Part shown: in pieces, positions 43,451 to 52,399 of the stretch
Layout: each line of letters begins with the position of its first letter
Numbering within the stretch: the stretch's first letter is position 1
Source: Virgisporangium aliadipatigenens
GTDB lineage: Bacteria > Actinomycetota > Actinomycetes > Mycobacteriales > Micromonosporaceae
Assembly: GCF_016863615.1 (NCBI RefSeq)
Contig: NZ_BOPF01000025.1
Span: 62,001-126,000 of the forward strand
Direction: 5' to 3'
DNA: 64,000 nucleotides
Notes under the pieces: generated by a model
Told to the model about the DNA's origin: nothing
The model's database searches: none
What the model saw: only the letters and a program-made list of their open reading frames with translations
Made by a program: the position numbers and the translations under genes

Positions 43451-44092
43451 ATGCGGGTAGGAGTACCGCTGGTCGCCGCGGTGACGGCGACGGCGTTGGC
43501 GTTCGGAGGGCCGGCCCAGGCGGCCGGAGTCGTGCTGTCCCGGGGCCATGTCGACGCCGTCGACGTGGCGTTCGAGGAGGGCGCGTTCGGGATCTCGGTG
43601 CACGACGAGACCGTCGACCCCGACGTCGAACGCGACCCGGCGTCGGTGACGTTCAAGGTGCTGCCGCAGGCGGCGGTGACGGTGCCGGACGACCCGGCGT
43701 ACGCGTTCCTCGGGGCGGCCGGTGCGACCGTGCACGTGCTGCCCGAGGCGGAGAACCCCGACCTGCTCTGGGCCGGCCTCGCCACCGAGGAACTGGAACC
43801 GGGCGTCTTCGTCGACGACAGCGTCGCGCTGCGCTTCCGGCAGGTTCGCGGGCCGGACGGGTTCAGCCTGTTCGCCACGGATCCGGTGGGCGCACCGGTC
43901 GTCGCCGTCGACAGCGAGGACGGGCTGCCGGACGTGGTGACCCTGCCGGTCGCCACGCACGGGCACTACAACTGGGCGTTCGAGCGGCCGGGCACGTACC
44001 GGATCAAGGTCGACGTGCAGGGCCGGCTCGCGGCGACCGGCGCCACGGTCACCTCCGCGGCGGTCTGGCTGACGTTCGAGGTGTGCCGGTGA
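43451..44092 (+). CDS. Secreted anchored-repeat protein (choice-of-anchor M / TIGR03769-type), first in Zur operon
   Basis: A 213-residue secreted protein. The signal peptide ends GGPAQAAGVV; one repeat module follows, with the first half GHVDAVDVAFEEG...YAFLGAAGATVHVLP and the second half GPDGFSLFATDPVGAP...THGHYNWAFERPGTYRI. The H-x-H-x-N-W motif (His170, His172) is shared by all repeat proteins here and may bind zinc (inference). There is no membrane anchor, so it is released or held by partners. GGAAGGAG precedes the ATG. Confidence 0.8.
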   Translation: MRVGVPLVAAVTATALAFGGPAQAAGVVLSRGHVDAVDVAFEEGAFGISVHDETVDPDVERDPASVTFKVLPQAAVTVPDDPAYAFLGAAGATVHVLPEAENPDLLWAGLATEELEPGVFVDDSVALRFRQVRGPDGFSLFATDPVGAPVVAVDSEDGLPDVVTLPVATHGHYNWAFERPGTYRIKVDVQGRLAATGATVTSAAVWLTFEVCR

Positions 44093-44718
44093 TGCGCCGC
44101 CTGGTCACCGCCGTGGCCGCTTTCGCGTTCATCCTGTCGAACGCCGTGCCGGCATCGGCCGCCACCATCCACAGTGGACACGTCGACGGGTTCGACATCG
44201 ACTACGTGAACGGCGTGCTGACGCTGGACATCAAGACGTACGCACCCGTGGACGACGACGTGTCGCCGAGCGGCACCACGCTCGCGCTGTCCGCGGCGTC
44301 GGCCACGACGGTGCCCTCCGGCGCGGCGTGGTCCTGCCTCGGCGCGGCCGGCTCGACCGTGTACGTGGCGCCCCAGTCGCAGAACGCGAACCTCCTCTAC
44401 GCCGGGTGGAACACGCAGGACGTGCCCGCCGCGCAGGGACCCGTGGCGCTGGAACTGGTGAGCGCGACCGCGCCCGCCGGCGGCTGGTTCGCCCTCTACA
44501 CCACGGGCGGTTTCCCGGCGGCGCCGACGTTCCGCCTGAGCGGCAACCCCGCCGCCGGATGCGGCGTCGCCTCCTGGCCCGGCGGCATCGCGGCCGGCAC
44601 GCACGCCCACGGCAACTGGGCGTTCTCCGCGGCCGGCACGTACGCGCTGACGTTCCGCGCCACCGCCGCGAACGGCGTCACCTCCGGCGCCGTCACCTAC
44701 ACCTTCCAGGTCGGCTGA
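44092..44718 (+). CDS. Secreted anchored-repeat protein
   Basis: A 208-residue secreted protein with a signal peptide ending VPASAAT and a single module of the same repeat (HSGHVDGFDIDYVNGVLTLD ... GWNTQDVP ... THAHGNWAFSAAGTYALTF). His171 and His173 form the H-x-H-x-N-W motif. Two cysteines (SCLGAAG and GCGVASW) could form a disulfide not present in the neighbours. It shares 1 bp with the preceding stop and the following ATG, so it is fully coupled. Confidence 0.8.
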   Translation: MRRLVTAVAAFAFILSNAVPASAATIHSGHVDGFDIDYVNGVLTLDIKTYAPVDDDVSPSGTTLALSAASATTVPSGAAWSCLGAAGSTVYVAPQSQNANLLYAGWNTQDVPAAQGPVALELVSATAPAGGWFALYTTGGFPAAPTFRLSGNPAAGCGVASWPGGIAAGTHAHGNWAFSAAGTYALTFRATAANGVTSGAVTYTFQVG

Positions 44719-46634
44719 TGGGAACCGCCGGCCGTCGCCTGCTTCCGCTGTGGCTGCCCGTCCTGCTGCTCGCGTTCGTCGTGGTGCCCGCCGGTGCCGA
44801 CCCCGCGCCGCCGAGCACACCGCGCACCGTGCTGAACGACGTGCACACCGACGTTCTGCACGTGGCTTACGCCGACGGGCGGCTCGACGTGCGCACCCGT
44901 GTCGGTGACGGGCAGCTCGTCGACACCGGCACCGTGCTGGTGCAGGTCTTCGACACCGAGGCGGCGCGGCCGGCGGTGCCCGACGTTCCCGAGTACGCGT
45001 TCCTGGGGGAGGCGGGTGCGCCGATCTGGGTCGCGCCCGAGGTCCAGGAACCGTCGCTGGTCTGGCCGGGGTTCTCCACCGAGGGCGTGCCGGCGGGTGT
45101 GCTCGCCGGGGACGAGGTGCGCGTCAACCTCCGCGGCGTGCGGGGCCCCGGGCGGGTGGAGGTGTTCGCCTCCGGGCCGGTCGGGGAGCCGTTGCGCTAC
45201 CTCAGTTCCACCGATGCCGAGTACGCCTCGCACGCTTGGCCGGTGCACAGCCACGCGCACGCGAACTGGGTCTTCACCGCGCTCGGGCGGTACGTGTTGA
45301 CGTTCGAGCTGACCGCCACGCGCGCCGACGGCACGCCGGTCAGCAGCGGGCCGGTCGACGTCACCTGGTACGTGGGCGGCACGTCGGCGGCCGACATCCC
45401 GGTGGCACCGACGACCACCACGCTGAGCGTGCCCGCCTCGTCCGCGCACGGCTCACCGGTCACGCTCGCCGCGAACGTGTCGCCGGCCGACGCGGACGGG
45501 TGGATCGAGTTCCTCGACGGCACCGCCGTCCTGGGGCACGCCGCCGCACCCGCCGGGAGCCTCACCGTGTCGGAACTCCCGTCCGGGCAGCATCAGTTGT
45601 CGGCGCGGTTCGTTCCCCGGTTCACCACGGACTTCGCCGCCTCCTCGGCCGCCACCGTCCCGCACACGGTCACCGGCGGAACCGTCGCCCCCACACCCTC
45701 CTACCCCACCCCCACACCCTCCTCCGTCACGCCCTCGCCGACGCCGCCGGGCAGCACTGCGCCGGCAACGGCCGGACCGTCGCCGCGCGCCTCCTCGCCG
45801 GCGTGCGTACCGAGCACCGGAACGAGCGGAGTGGTGCTCTCCTCCGGACACGTCGACCTCGCGGTGCGGCTGGAGAGCGGGCGGCTCGCGACGCGCGTCA
45901 AGGACGGCACGGGTTCCGGCGCTGCACAGTGGAGGATGCCGTCGGAGGTGGTGCTCCACCTCGGCGACGCCGCGCGGACGACCGTGCCGGCCGGGCCGTT
46001 CGACTTCCTGGGCGGCCAGGGCGCGACGGTGTGGCAGGTGCCGCAGACGCAGAAGGCGGGCGTGCCGTGGCTCGGCTGGAACACCGAGGAGCTGACCGCC
46101 GCACAGGTCACCGGGCCGGTCACCTGGAAGCTCACCGGCGTCGACGGGCCGGGTACGGCGGCGGTGTTCGAGTACGACTCGTTCGGGCAGCCGAAGGTGA
46201 TCTTCAACAGCGGCGACGGGCTGCCGGACGTTCGCGACGTCGCGGTCGGCACGCACGCCCACGGCAACTGGGCGTTCACGAAGGCGGGGGCGTACCGGCT
46301 GACGTTCAGCCACACGGCGACGCTGGCGTCCGGCGCGGCCTCGACGTCGACCGGCGTGGTCACCGTCGCGGTCGGGAACACCGATCCGAGGACGCTGCTC
46401 ACGCGGACGAGCACGGGCTGCGGTGCGGGCGGGGCCGGCGGGAACGGGAAGCTGCCGAAGACCGGCGCGGCGCTGTCCGGGGTCATCGGCGGGGGTGCGG
46501 CGCTCGTGCTGGCCGGCGCGGCGCTGGTCGCGCTCTCCTCCCGACACCGCCTCTCCTCCCGACACCGCCTCCCGTCGTGGCTCCGCCATGCGGCCGGGCG
46601 CCTGTCGGCTCGGCGGCGCAGGAGCGCGGCGTGA
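44718..46634 (+). CDS. Sortase-anchored repeat protein with LPKTG motif
   Basis: A 638-residue surface protein: signal peptide (to about residue 31), repeat module 1 (HSHAHANWVF, His177/179/181), an Ig-like/big-repeat domain (VPASSAHGSPVTLAANVSPADAD), a Thr/Pro/Ser-rich spacer (PTPSYPTPTPSSVTPSPTPP), repeat module 2 (THAHGNWAF, His513/515) and a cell-wall sorting signal LPKTGAALSGVIGGG with hydrophobic segment and basic tail. Module 2 would sit near the peptidoglycan surface. It is the wall-fixed member of the zinc system; TIGR03773-type proteins of ABC-associated loci have this build. Confidence 0.85.
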   Translation: MGTAGRRLLPLWLPVLLLAFVVVPAGADPAPPSTPRTVLNDVHTDVLHVAYADGRLDVRTRVGDGQLVDTGTVLVQVFDTEAARPAVPDVPEYAFLGEAGAPIWVAPEVQEPSLVWPGFSTEGVPAGVLAGDEVRVNLRGVRGPGRVEVFASGPVGEPLRYLSSTDAEYASHAWPVHSHAHANWVFTALGRYVLTFELTATRADGTPVSSGPVDVTWYVGGTSAADIPVAPTTTTLSVPASSAHGSPVTLAANVSPADADGWIEFLDGTAVLGHAAAPAGSLTVSELPSGQHQLSARFVPRFTTDFAASSAATVPHTVTGGTVAPTPSYPTPTPSSVTPSPTPPGSTAPATAGPSPRASSPACVPSTGTSGVVLSSGHVDLAVRLESGRLATRVKDGTGSGAAQWRMPSEVVLHLGDAARTTVPAGPFDFLGGQGATVWQVPQTQKAGVPWLGWNTEELTAAQVTGPVTWKLTGVDGPGTAAVFEYDSFGQPKVIFNSGDGLPDVRDVAVGTHAHGNWAFTKAGAYRLTFSHTATLASGAASTSTGVVTVAVGNTDPRTLLTRTSTGCGAGGAGGNGKLPKTGAALSGVIGGGAALVLAGAALVALSSRHRLSSRHRLPSWLRHAAGRLSARRRRSAA

Positions 46635-48184
46635 GGCGGCCGCGGCCGGGCGGTCGGTTCCGCCTTCGGTGGCGGCGGGTCGTGGCGGCCGTGGGTGTCG
46701 CGGCGGTGGCCGGCGGGTGCGGGGCGGTGGCCGCCGACGACGGAGCCGTGCGGGTCGTGGCCACCACGGAGATCCTCGCCGACCTCGTGCGCGCCGTCGG
46801 CGGCGGACGGGTGCACGTCGACTCGATCGTGCCGCCCGGCGGCGACCCGCACTCCTACGAGCCCACGCCGAGCGACGCCAAGAAGATCGCGCGGGCGGAC
46901 GTGACGTTCACCAATCATCTGCTGCTGGAGGAGCATGCGCTCATCAAGGCGATCGACGCCAACGCCCCGGACGACGCCCCGAACGTGTCACTGGCCGAGT
47001 CGGCCGAGACGTACGGCGCCCAGGTCATCCCGCTCGTGGAGAACATCGCGCTGGACGTGCCGTGGCTCGGCCTGGCGGTGCGGGGCAGCGGCGCCGGCCG
47101 GGGCGCGACGCGGGCGTCGGAGGTCCGGCTGAGCGCCACCGCACTGGAGGGGCCGGGCCGGCTCGCGGTCTACCTGACGCACGCGCTCGGCGAGCCCCAG
47201 GTGTACGTCGACTCCGCCGACGGGCTGTCCACAGTGGACTCGGCGGTGCTGCCGCCGGACGCGCACACGCACGTCAACTGGGCGTTCAGCGCGCCGGGGG
47301 TGTACCGGGTGACGCTTTCGGCCGCGCTGTCCACTCCGGACGGTGCGTGGACGCCGGTCGGCGCGGGGACGTTCACGTTCGCCGTCGGCGTCGACCCGCA
47401 CACCGTCCACAGTGGACAAAGCGGCGTCGTCGTCGACCGCGGGCACACCGACGTCGCCGTGGACCTCGACCGGGGCGAACTGTACGCGTGGACCGACGCC
47501 GGCACCGGTGCGCAGCGGGCCGTTGCGGCGGCCGACGTCGTCATCGACGTGCCCAACCGCGCGTTGGACACGGTGCCGGCCGATCCGCGCTTCGGCTTCC
47601 TCGGGCCGGCCGGCAGCAGCGTTCACCAGCTGCCGCAGGCCGTGCTCGGCAAGCACGTGCACGGCGAGATCGACCCGCACCTGTGGCAGAACGTCGCCAA
47701 CGCCAAGGCCTACGCGCAGCTGATCCGTGACACGCTCGTCGCCTCGGATCCCGCGGACCGGGCCGGATACGCGCGGCGCACCGCCGAGTACCTCGCCGAG
47801 CTGGACCGCCTCGACGCGCACGTGCGCACCCGGGTCGCCACGATCCCGGCGCACCGGCGGCAGCTCGTCACCACGCACGACGGGTTCGGCTATCTGGCCA
47901 AGGCGTACGGGCTGACCGTGGCCGGGTTCGTCGTGCCCAACCCCGCACAGGAGCCGAGTGCGGCCCAGGTGCGCAAGCTCACCGAGACCGTCACGAACCT
48001 GCGCGTGCCGGCCGTGTTCCTGGAGCCGAACCTCTCCGGGCGCGCCGGCGTGCTGACCCAGATCGCGAAGGACCAGGGAATCCGGATATGCAAGCTGTAC
48101 GGCGACGCGTTCGACGAGCGGGCGCGCTCCTATGTGGACATGATGCGGCACAACGCCGGGGAGCTGGCCGCGTGCCTGGGGTGA
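46631..48184 (+). CDS. ZnuA-like zinc-binding lipoprotein with inserted permuted repeat domain (anchored-repeat ABC transporter substrate-binding protein)
   Basis: A 517-residue binding protein. After lipobox VAGGC the ZnuA N-lobe is visible with His74 (GDPHSYEPTPSD). At about residue 135 the fold is interrupted by repeat sequence: first the second half of a repeat (PWLGLAVRG ... AHTHVNWAF, His212/214), then a first half (RGHTDVAVDLDRGELYAW ... FGFLGPAGSSVHQLPQ). ZnuA resumes near residue 340 with HVHGEIDPHLW (His342/344/350) and TTHDGFGYLAKAYGL (His416). The three expected zinc histidines are therefore kept. It delivers zinc or manganese to the downstream permease. The GTGA start overlap couples it to the LPKTG gene. 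Confidence 0.88.
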   Translation: MRRPRPGGRFRLRWRRVVAAVGVAAVAGGCGAVAADDGAVRVVATTEILADLVRAVGGGRVHVDSIVPPGGDPHSYEPTPSDAKKIARADVTFTNHLLLEEHALIKAIDANAPDDAPNVSLAESAETYGAQVIPLVENIALDVPWLGLAVRGSGAGRGATRASEVRLSATALEGPGRLAVYLTHALGEPQVYVDSADGLSTVDSAVLPPDAHTHVNWAFSAPGVYRVTLSAALSTPDGAWTPVGAGTFTFAVGVDPHTVHSGQSGVVVDRGHTDVAVDLDRGELYAWTDAGTGAQRAVAAADVVIDVPNRALDTVPADPRFGFLGPAGSSVHQLPQAVLGKHVHGEIDPHLWQNVANAKAYAQLIRDTLVASDPADRAGYARRTAEYLAELDRLDAHVRTRVATIPAHRRQLVTTHDGFGYLAKAYGLTVAGFVVPNPAQEPSAAQVRKLTETVTNLRVPAVFLEPNLSGRAGVLTQIAKDQGIRICKLYGDAFDERARSYVDMMRHNAGELAACLG

Positions 48185-49014
48185 GGCCACTGCTCGCGGC
48201 GCTGGCGGCGGTGGCGGCCGTCGCGGTGCCGGGCCCGGCGCACGCCGCACCGGTCGTGCTCGCCGCCGGGCACGCCGACCTGGGCCCGCGGCTCGCCGAC
48301 GGCGCGTGGCGGATCGGGCTGCGCGACGACGCCGTGCGCCCGCCGGTGTGGCGCGCGCTGGAGGAGGTGACCGTGCACGCGGTCGAGGCCACCCGCACCA
48401 CCGTCCCGGACGCCACGGAGTTCGGCTTCCTCGGCCCGGCCGGCGGGCCGGTGTGGGTGCTGCCGCAGACGCAGCGGGCCGACGCCGTGTGGCTCGGCTG
48501 GAACACCCAGGACCCGAGCGTCGCCACCGCCGTCCGCCGCGAACTGACCTGGCGCGTGCACGGGGTCAGCGGGCCCGGACGCTTCGTGCTCTTCCTGACC
48601 GGCAACTTCGGCGCGCCGGACGTGGTCTTCGACAGCGGCCGGGCGATGCCGCAGGACAGCGGCGTCGAGGTCGGCACGCACGTGCACGGGAACTGGGCCT
48701 TCACAGCCGCCGGCACGTACCTGCTCGACATCGAGATGGCCGCCACGGACACGGCCGGCGCGCCGCTGGGCGCACGGGGCACGCTGCGCTTCTTCGTCGG
48801 CGCCGGCGACCCGACCACGGCCGCACCCGCTGCGGACCGGACCACGACGCCGGCCGCCGGGAACGCCGCCCCGGCACCCGCCGGAGGAGCGTCGCGCGCG
48901 GATGCGGCGCCGTGGGCCCGGGCGGGTGCCGCGGCCGTCGCGGTGTTGCTGCTGGCGGCCGTCGGCGCGGCACTCGTCCGCCGCTCCCGCCGCGCCACCG
49001 GAGCGACGCCATGA
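48181..49014 (+). CDS. Membrane-anchored repeat protein
   Basis: A 277-residue protein with signal peptide (ending PAHAAP), one repeat module (GHADLGPRLADGAWRIG, FGFLGPAGGPVWVLPQTQ, THVHGNWAFTAAGTYLLDI; His167/169), an Ala/Pro/Thr spacer and a C-terminal transmembrane helix with the basic tail RRSRRATGATP. There is no LPXTG, so unlike the 44718 protein it is held in the membrane. It overlaps both neighbours, placing it between the binding protein and the ATPase. Confidence 0.82.
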   Translation: MRPLLAALAAVAAVAVPGPAHAAPVVLAAGHADLGPRLADGAWRIGLRDDAVRPPVWRALEEVTVHAVEATRTTVPDATEFGFLGPAGGPVWVLPQTQRADAVWLGWNTQDPSVATAVRRELTWRVHGVSGPGRFVLFLTGNFGAPDVVFDSGRAMPQDSGVEVGTHVHGNWAFTAAGTYLLDIEMAATDTAGAPLGARGTLRFFVGAGDPTTAAPAADRTTTPAAGNAAPAPAGGASRADAAPWARAGAAAVAVLLLAAVGAALVRRSRRATGATP

Positions 49015-49778
49015 ACCCGACCGACGCCACCCAGCCCTCGCACGCGGCGGACCCCGGCGCGGGCCACGCGGCTCGGGAAGGTGTGGGAGTGCTTGTGGTG
49101 CAACGGCTTTCGGCGCGCCTGGCCGGGCGCGAGGTGCTGGTCGACGTCGACCTCCGCGTCCGTTCCGGCGAGATCGTCGGCCTGATCGGCCCCAACGGCG
49201 CCGGCAAGACCACCCTGCTGCGCACGATCCTGGGACTGGTGCCGCGCCACGCCGGCACGGTCGAGGTCGGCGGCACGATCGGCTACGTGCCGCAGCGGCA
49301 CGAGTTCGCGTGGGACTTCCCGATCACGGTGGAACACGCCGTCCGCACCGGCCTCACCCACCGGACCCGATGGCACGGCCGCCCGCCGAGGGAGCACACC
49401 GCCGAGGCCGTCGCCGCGCTGGACCGGGTGGGCATGGCCGCCCTGCGACACCGCCCCGTGGGCGAACTCTCCGGCGGCCAGCGCCAGCGGGTCCTCGTCG
49501 CGCGGGCCCTCGTGCTGCGGCCGGCGCTGCTGCTGCTCGACGAGCCGTTCACCGGGTTGGACCGGCCGACGCGGGACGTGCTGAACGGGCTGCTCAGGAG
49601 GCTTGCGGACGGGGGGACGGCGGTGCTCGTCACGACCCACGACCACACCGCCGCGAACACCCTCTGCGACCGTATCGTCCTGCTCAACCGCACGGTCGTC
49701 GCCGACGCCCCGCCCGGGGAACTGACCGATCCGGCCGTGTGGCTGCGGGCGTTCGGGGTGGCCGATGTCGGTCGTTGA
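49011..49778 (+). CDS. Zinc/manganese-type ABC transporter ATP-binding protein (anchored-repeat type)
   Basis: A 255-residue ATPase with Walker A GPNGAGKTT, signature [15 protein letters not shown], Walker B LLLLDEPFTGLD and H-loop VTTHDHTAA. It has the YVPQRHEFAWDFPITVEHAV Q-loop region of the ZnuC/MntB group. The first about 27 residues are a non-conserved tail; a later start is possible. It ends 14 bp inside the permease gene. Confidence 0.92.
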   Translation: MNPTDATQPSHAADPGAGHAAREGVGVLVVQRLSARLAGREVLVDVDLRVRSGEIVGLIGPNGAGKTTLLRTILGLVPRHAGTVEVGGTIGYVPQRHEFAWDFPITVEHAVRTGLTHRTRWHGRPPREHTAEAVAALDRVGMAALRHRPVGELSGGQRQRVLVARALVLRPALLLLDEPFTGLDRPTRDVLNGLLRRLADGGTAVLVTTHDHTAANTLCDRIVLLNRTVVADAPPGELTDPAVWLRAFGVADVGR

Positions 49779-50607
49779 TCTGGTCGTGGCGCCGTGGGAT
49801 CACGAGTTCATGCGCCGGGCGATCCTCGTGGCGGCGATGTCGGGTCTGGTGTGCGGGGTGATCGGCAGCCACGTGGTGCTACGCGGGATGGCGTTCATCG
49901 GCGACGCCGTGTCGCACTCGGTGTTTCCCGGGGTCGCGATCGCGTTCGTGCTCAAGGCGGATCTGGTGCTGGGTGGCGCGGTCGCCGGGCTCGCCACCGC
50001 GCTGAGCGTCGCGGTCGTGTCGCAGAACCGCAGGCTCAAGGAGGACACCGTCATCGGGGTCTTCTTCGCGGCGGCGTTCGGCCTGGGGATCGTGATCCTC
50101 AGCAGCGCGCCCGGCTACAGCGGTTCCCTGGAATCGTTTCTCTTCGGGCAGATCCTGGGGATCGACGACCGGGACGTGATCACCGTGGCCGGAACGGGCA
50201 CCGCCCTGCTCGTCGCGGCGGCGCTGCTGCACGGGCGGCTGGTCACGGTCAGTCTCGACCGCGAGACGGCCCGTGCCAACGGCCTCGCGGTGCCGGCGCT
50301 CGACGCGGCGCTGTACGCGATGGTCACGCTCGCCATCGTCATCTCGTTGCAGGCCGTCGGGAACATCCTGGTGCTCGCGCTGCTCGTCACCCCGGCCGCG
50401 TGCGCCCGGCTGCTCACCGACCGGCTGGGCACGATGATGATCGTCGCGCCCGTGATCGGTTCCCTCGGATCGGTCCTGGGTCTGTATCTCTCGTACCACC
50501 TGGACCTGGCTGCGGGCGGCCTGATCGTCCTGGTCCTCACCGGTGTCTTCGTGGCGTGCTGGCTGCTGGCCCCGCGGCACGGGATGCTGCGCCGCCGCGC
50601 CGCCTGA
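49765..50607 (+). CDS. Zinc/manganese-type ABC transporter permease (ZnuB/MntC family)
   Basis: A 280-residue permease with about eight helices. VVLRGMAFIGDAVSHSVFPGVAIAF is the signature of the ABC-3 family, and an AILVAAMSGLVCGVIGSHVV helix precedes it. The C-terminus ends shortly after a last helix with a basic tail. It forms the homodimeric metal channel with the preceding ATPase. It overlaps the ATPase gene by 14 bp. Confidence 0.93.
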   Translation: MSVVDLVVAPWDHEFMRRAILVAAMSGLVCGVIGSHVVLRGMAFIGDAVSHSVFPGVAIAFVLKADLVLGGAVAGLATALSVAVVSQNRRLKEDTVIGVFFAAAFGLGIVILSSAPGYSGSLESFLFGQILGIDDRDVITVAGTGTALLVAAALLHGRLVTVSLDRETARANGLAVPALDAALYAMVTLAIVISLQAVGNILVLALLVTPAACARLLTDRLGTMMIVAPVIGSLGSVLGLYLSYHLDLAAGGLIVLVLTGVFVACWLLAPRHGMLRRRAA

Positions 50608-50666
50608 CGAAAGCGGGCTACCCTGGGCCGCCGGCCTGCGTATTCCCCCGGGAGGTGGCCCCACGC

Positions 50667-51662
50667 ATGGAGACCGTGAAGGCGGCGGAGAGCCGAGCCG
50701 GTGAGCGGGAGGCGCGGTTCCGGGATCCGCGGCTGATCCTGACCGCGCTGCTCGCGCTCGCCGTCGCGGCGCAGGAGCCGATCCGCGGGCTGCTCGGCGG
50801 TGCCGTGATCCAGGCGTGGCTGACCGTGTTCGTGGCGGTGGTGATCCAGGCGTTGCCGTTCCTCGTGATGGGTGTGCTGCTCTCCGCGATCATCGCGGTC
50901 TTCGTGCCGCCGTCGTTCTTCGCGCGGGCGTTGCCGAAGCGGCCGGCGCTGGCCGTTCCGGTGGCGGGGGCGGCCGGGGCGGTGCTGCCGGGCTGCGAGT
51001 GCGCGTCGGTGCCGGTCGCCGGTGCGCTCGTGCGGCGCGGGGTCACCCCGGCGGCGGCGCTGGCGTTCCTGCTGTCGGCGCCGGCCATCAACCCGATCGT
51101 GCTGACCGCGACGGCGGTCGCGTTCCCGCGCAACCCGGAGATGGTGGCGGCGCGGTTCGTGGCGAGCCTGTTCGTGGCGTGTGCGATGGGCTGGCTGTGG
51201 CAGCGGTGGGGGCGCGCGGACTGGCTGCGCCCGCCGGGCCGGCCGCACACCGACGGGCTCACGAAGGGCGCCGTCCTGTGGGGTTCGGTCCGCCACGATG
51301 TCATGCACGCCGGCGGTTTCCTGGTCGTCGGCGCCGCGGCCGCGGCCACGCTGAAGGCGTTCGTGCCGGCGCAGTGGCTCGACGCGGTGGCCGGCAATCC
51401 CGTGGTGTCGGTGCTGGCGCTGGCCGCCCTGGCCGTCGCGCTGTCGATCTGTTCCGAGGCGGACGCGTTCGTGGCGGCGGCGCTGTCCCAGTTCTCGTTG
51501 ACGGCGCGGCTGGCGTTCCTGGTGGTGGGGCCGATGGTGGACCTGAAGCTGTTCGCCATGCAGGCGGCCACGTTCGGGCGGGGGTTCGCGGTGCGGTTCG
51601 CACCGGCGACGTTCGCCGTGGCGGTGCTGGTGTCGACGGCGGTCGGGGCGGTGCTGCTGTGA
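50667..51662 (+). CDS. DUF318-type (ArsP_1-like) permease
   Basis: A 331-residue membrane protein with about eight helices. LPGCECASVPVAGALVRRGVTPAAALAFLLSAPAINP (CxC with conserved Pro) and a second ICSEADAFVAAAL motif mark the SO_0444/DUF318 permease family. It is coupled to the TIGR03943 gene that follows, which is the usual partner. In several bacteria such pairs lie with metal-uptake or Zur-controlled genes. Its TACCCT sequence near 50620 could be a -10 for a separate promoter; GGGAGG lies 10-15 bp before the ATG. Confidence 0.85.
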   Translation: METVKAAESRAGEREARFRDPRLILTALLALAVAAQEPIRGLLGGAVIQAWLTVFVAVVIQALPFLVMGVLLSAIIAVFVPPSFFARALPKRPALAVPVAGAAGAVLPGCECASVPVAGALVRRGVTPAAALAFLLSAPAINPIVLTATAVAFPRNPEMVAARFVASLFVACAMGWLWQRWGRADWLRPPGRPHTDGLTKGAVLWGSVRHDVMHAGGFLVVGAAAAATLKAFVPAQWLDAVAGNPVVSVLALAALAVALSICSEADAFVAAALSQFSLTARLAFLVVGPMVDLKLFAMQAATFGRGFAVRFAPATFAVAVLVSTAVGAVLL

Positions 51663-52369
51663 TCCGGCAGGCGCACGCGATCCTCATGCTGCTGCTCGGT
51701 GTGACGGTGCTGCGGACGGCGTTCACGGACGTGTACCTGCGCTACGTCAAGGAGGGGCTGCGGCCGCTGCTCATCGGCGTCGGCGTGGTCCTGATCGTGG
51801 CGGCCGCGGCGACGTTCTGGTACGAGTGGCGCCGACCCGCTCCCGAAAACCAGCCTCCCCCGCAAGAAGGGCATCGCGAGCCGCGCGTCTCGTGGCTGCT
51901 GGCGGTCCCCGTGCTGGCGCTGATCCTGGTGGCCCCGCCGGCGCTCGGCGCGTACACGGTCGACCGGGCCGGGAGCGCCATCCAGCAGCCCGCGGGCTTC
52001 CCGGCGCTGGCGGCCGGCGACCCGGTGCCGCTGACCGTGGGGGACTACGCGGCGCGGGCGGTCTACGACCACGGGCGTTCGCTTGCCGGGCGGACCGTCA
52101 AGGTGACCGGTTTCGTGACGCTGGGCAAGGGCGGCGAGCCGATGCTGGCCCGCCTGACGTTGAGCTGCTGCGCCGGTGACGCCCAGCCGATCAAGGTGGG
52201 GCTGGAGGGGAAGGTGCCGGCGGGGCTGCGCCCCAACGCGTGGCTGGAGGTCACCGGCGCGTTCAGCGCGCGCCGGACGGCGGATCCGATCAACCGGGCG
52301 CCGATCCCGTACCTCGCCGTGACCGAGGCGAAGCCGGTGCCTGAACCAAGGAATCCCTACGAAAGTTGA
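51659..52369 (+). CDS. TIGR03943-family membrane/exported protein
   Basis: A 236-residue protein with two N-terminal helices (AHAILMLLLGVTVL, LLIGVGVVLIVAAAATF), a third at LLAVPVLALILVAPPALG, and an external domain with VTGFVTLGKGGEPMLARLTLSCCAGDAQPI. The CC pair and the V.LARL.I.CC pattern are family hallmarks, and the cysteines are candidate metal ligands. It partners the DUF318 permease (GTGA overlap) and closes the zinc locus. Confidence 0.85.
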   Translation: MIRQAHAILMLLLGVTVLRTAFTDVYLRYVKEGLRPLLIGVGVVLIVAAAATFWYEWRRPAPENQPPPQEGHREPRVSWLLAVPVLALILVAPPALGAYTVDRAGSAIQQPAGFPALAAGDPVPLTVGDYAARAVYDHGRSLAGRTVKVTGFVTLGKGGEPMLARLTLSCCAGDAQPIKVGLEGKVPAGLRPNAWLEVTGAFSARRTADPINRAPIPYLAVTEAKPVPEPRNPYES

Positions 52370-52399
52370 GCGATGCGGTGCGCCTCAGTTAACGGCTGT

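Noticed and set aside
21695-45935. Further weak matches to the palindrome (21695-21707, 35836-35848, near 45923)
   Set aside because: Two or more mismatches each; not counted in the over-representation argument.
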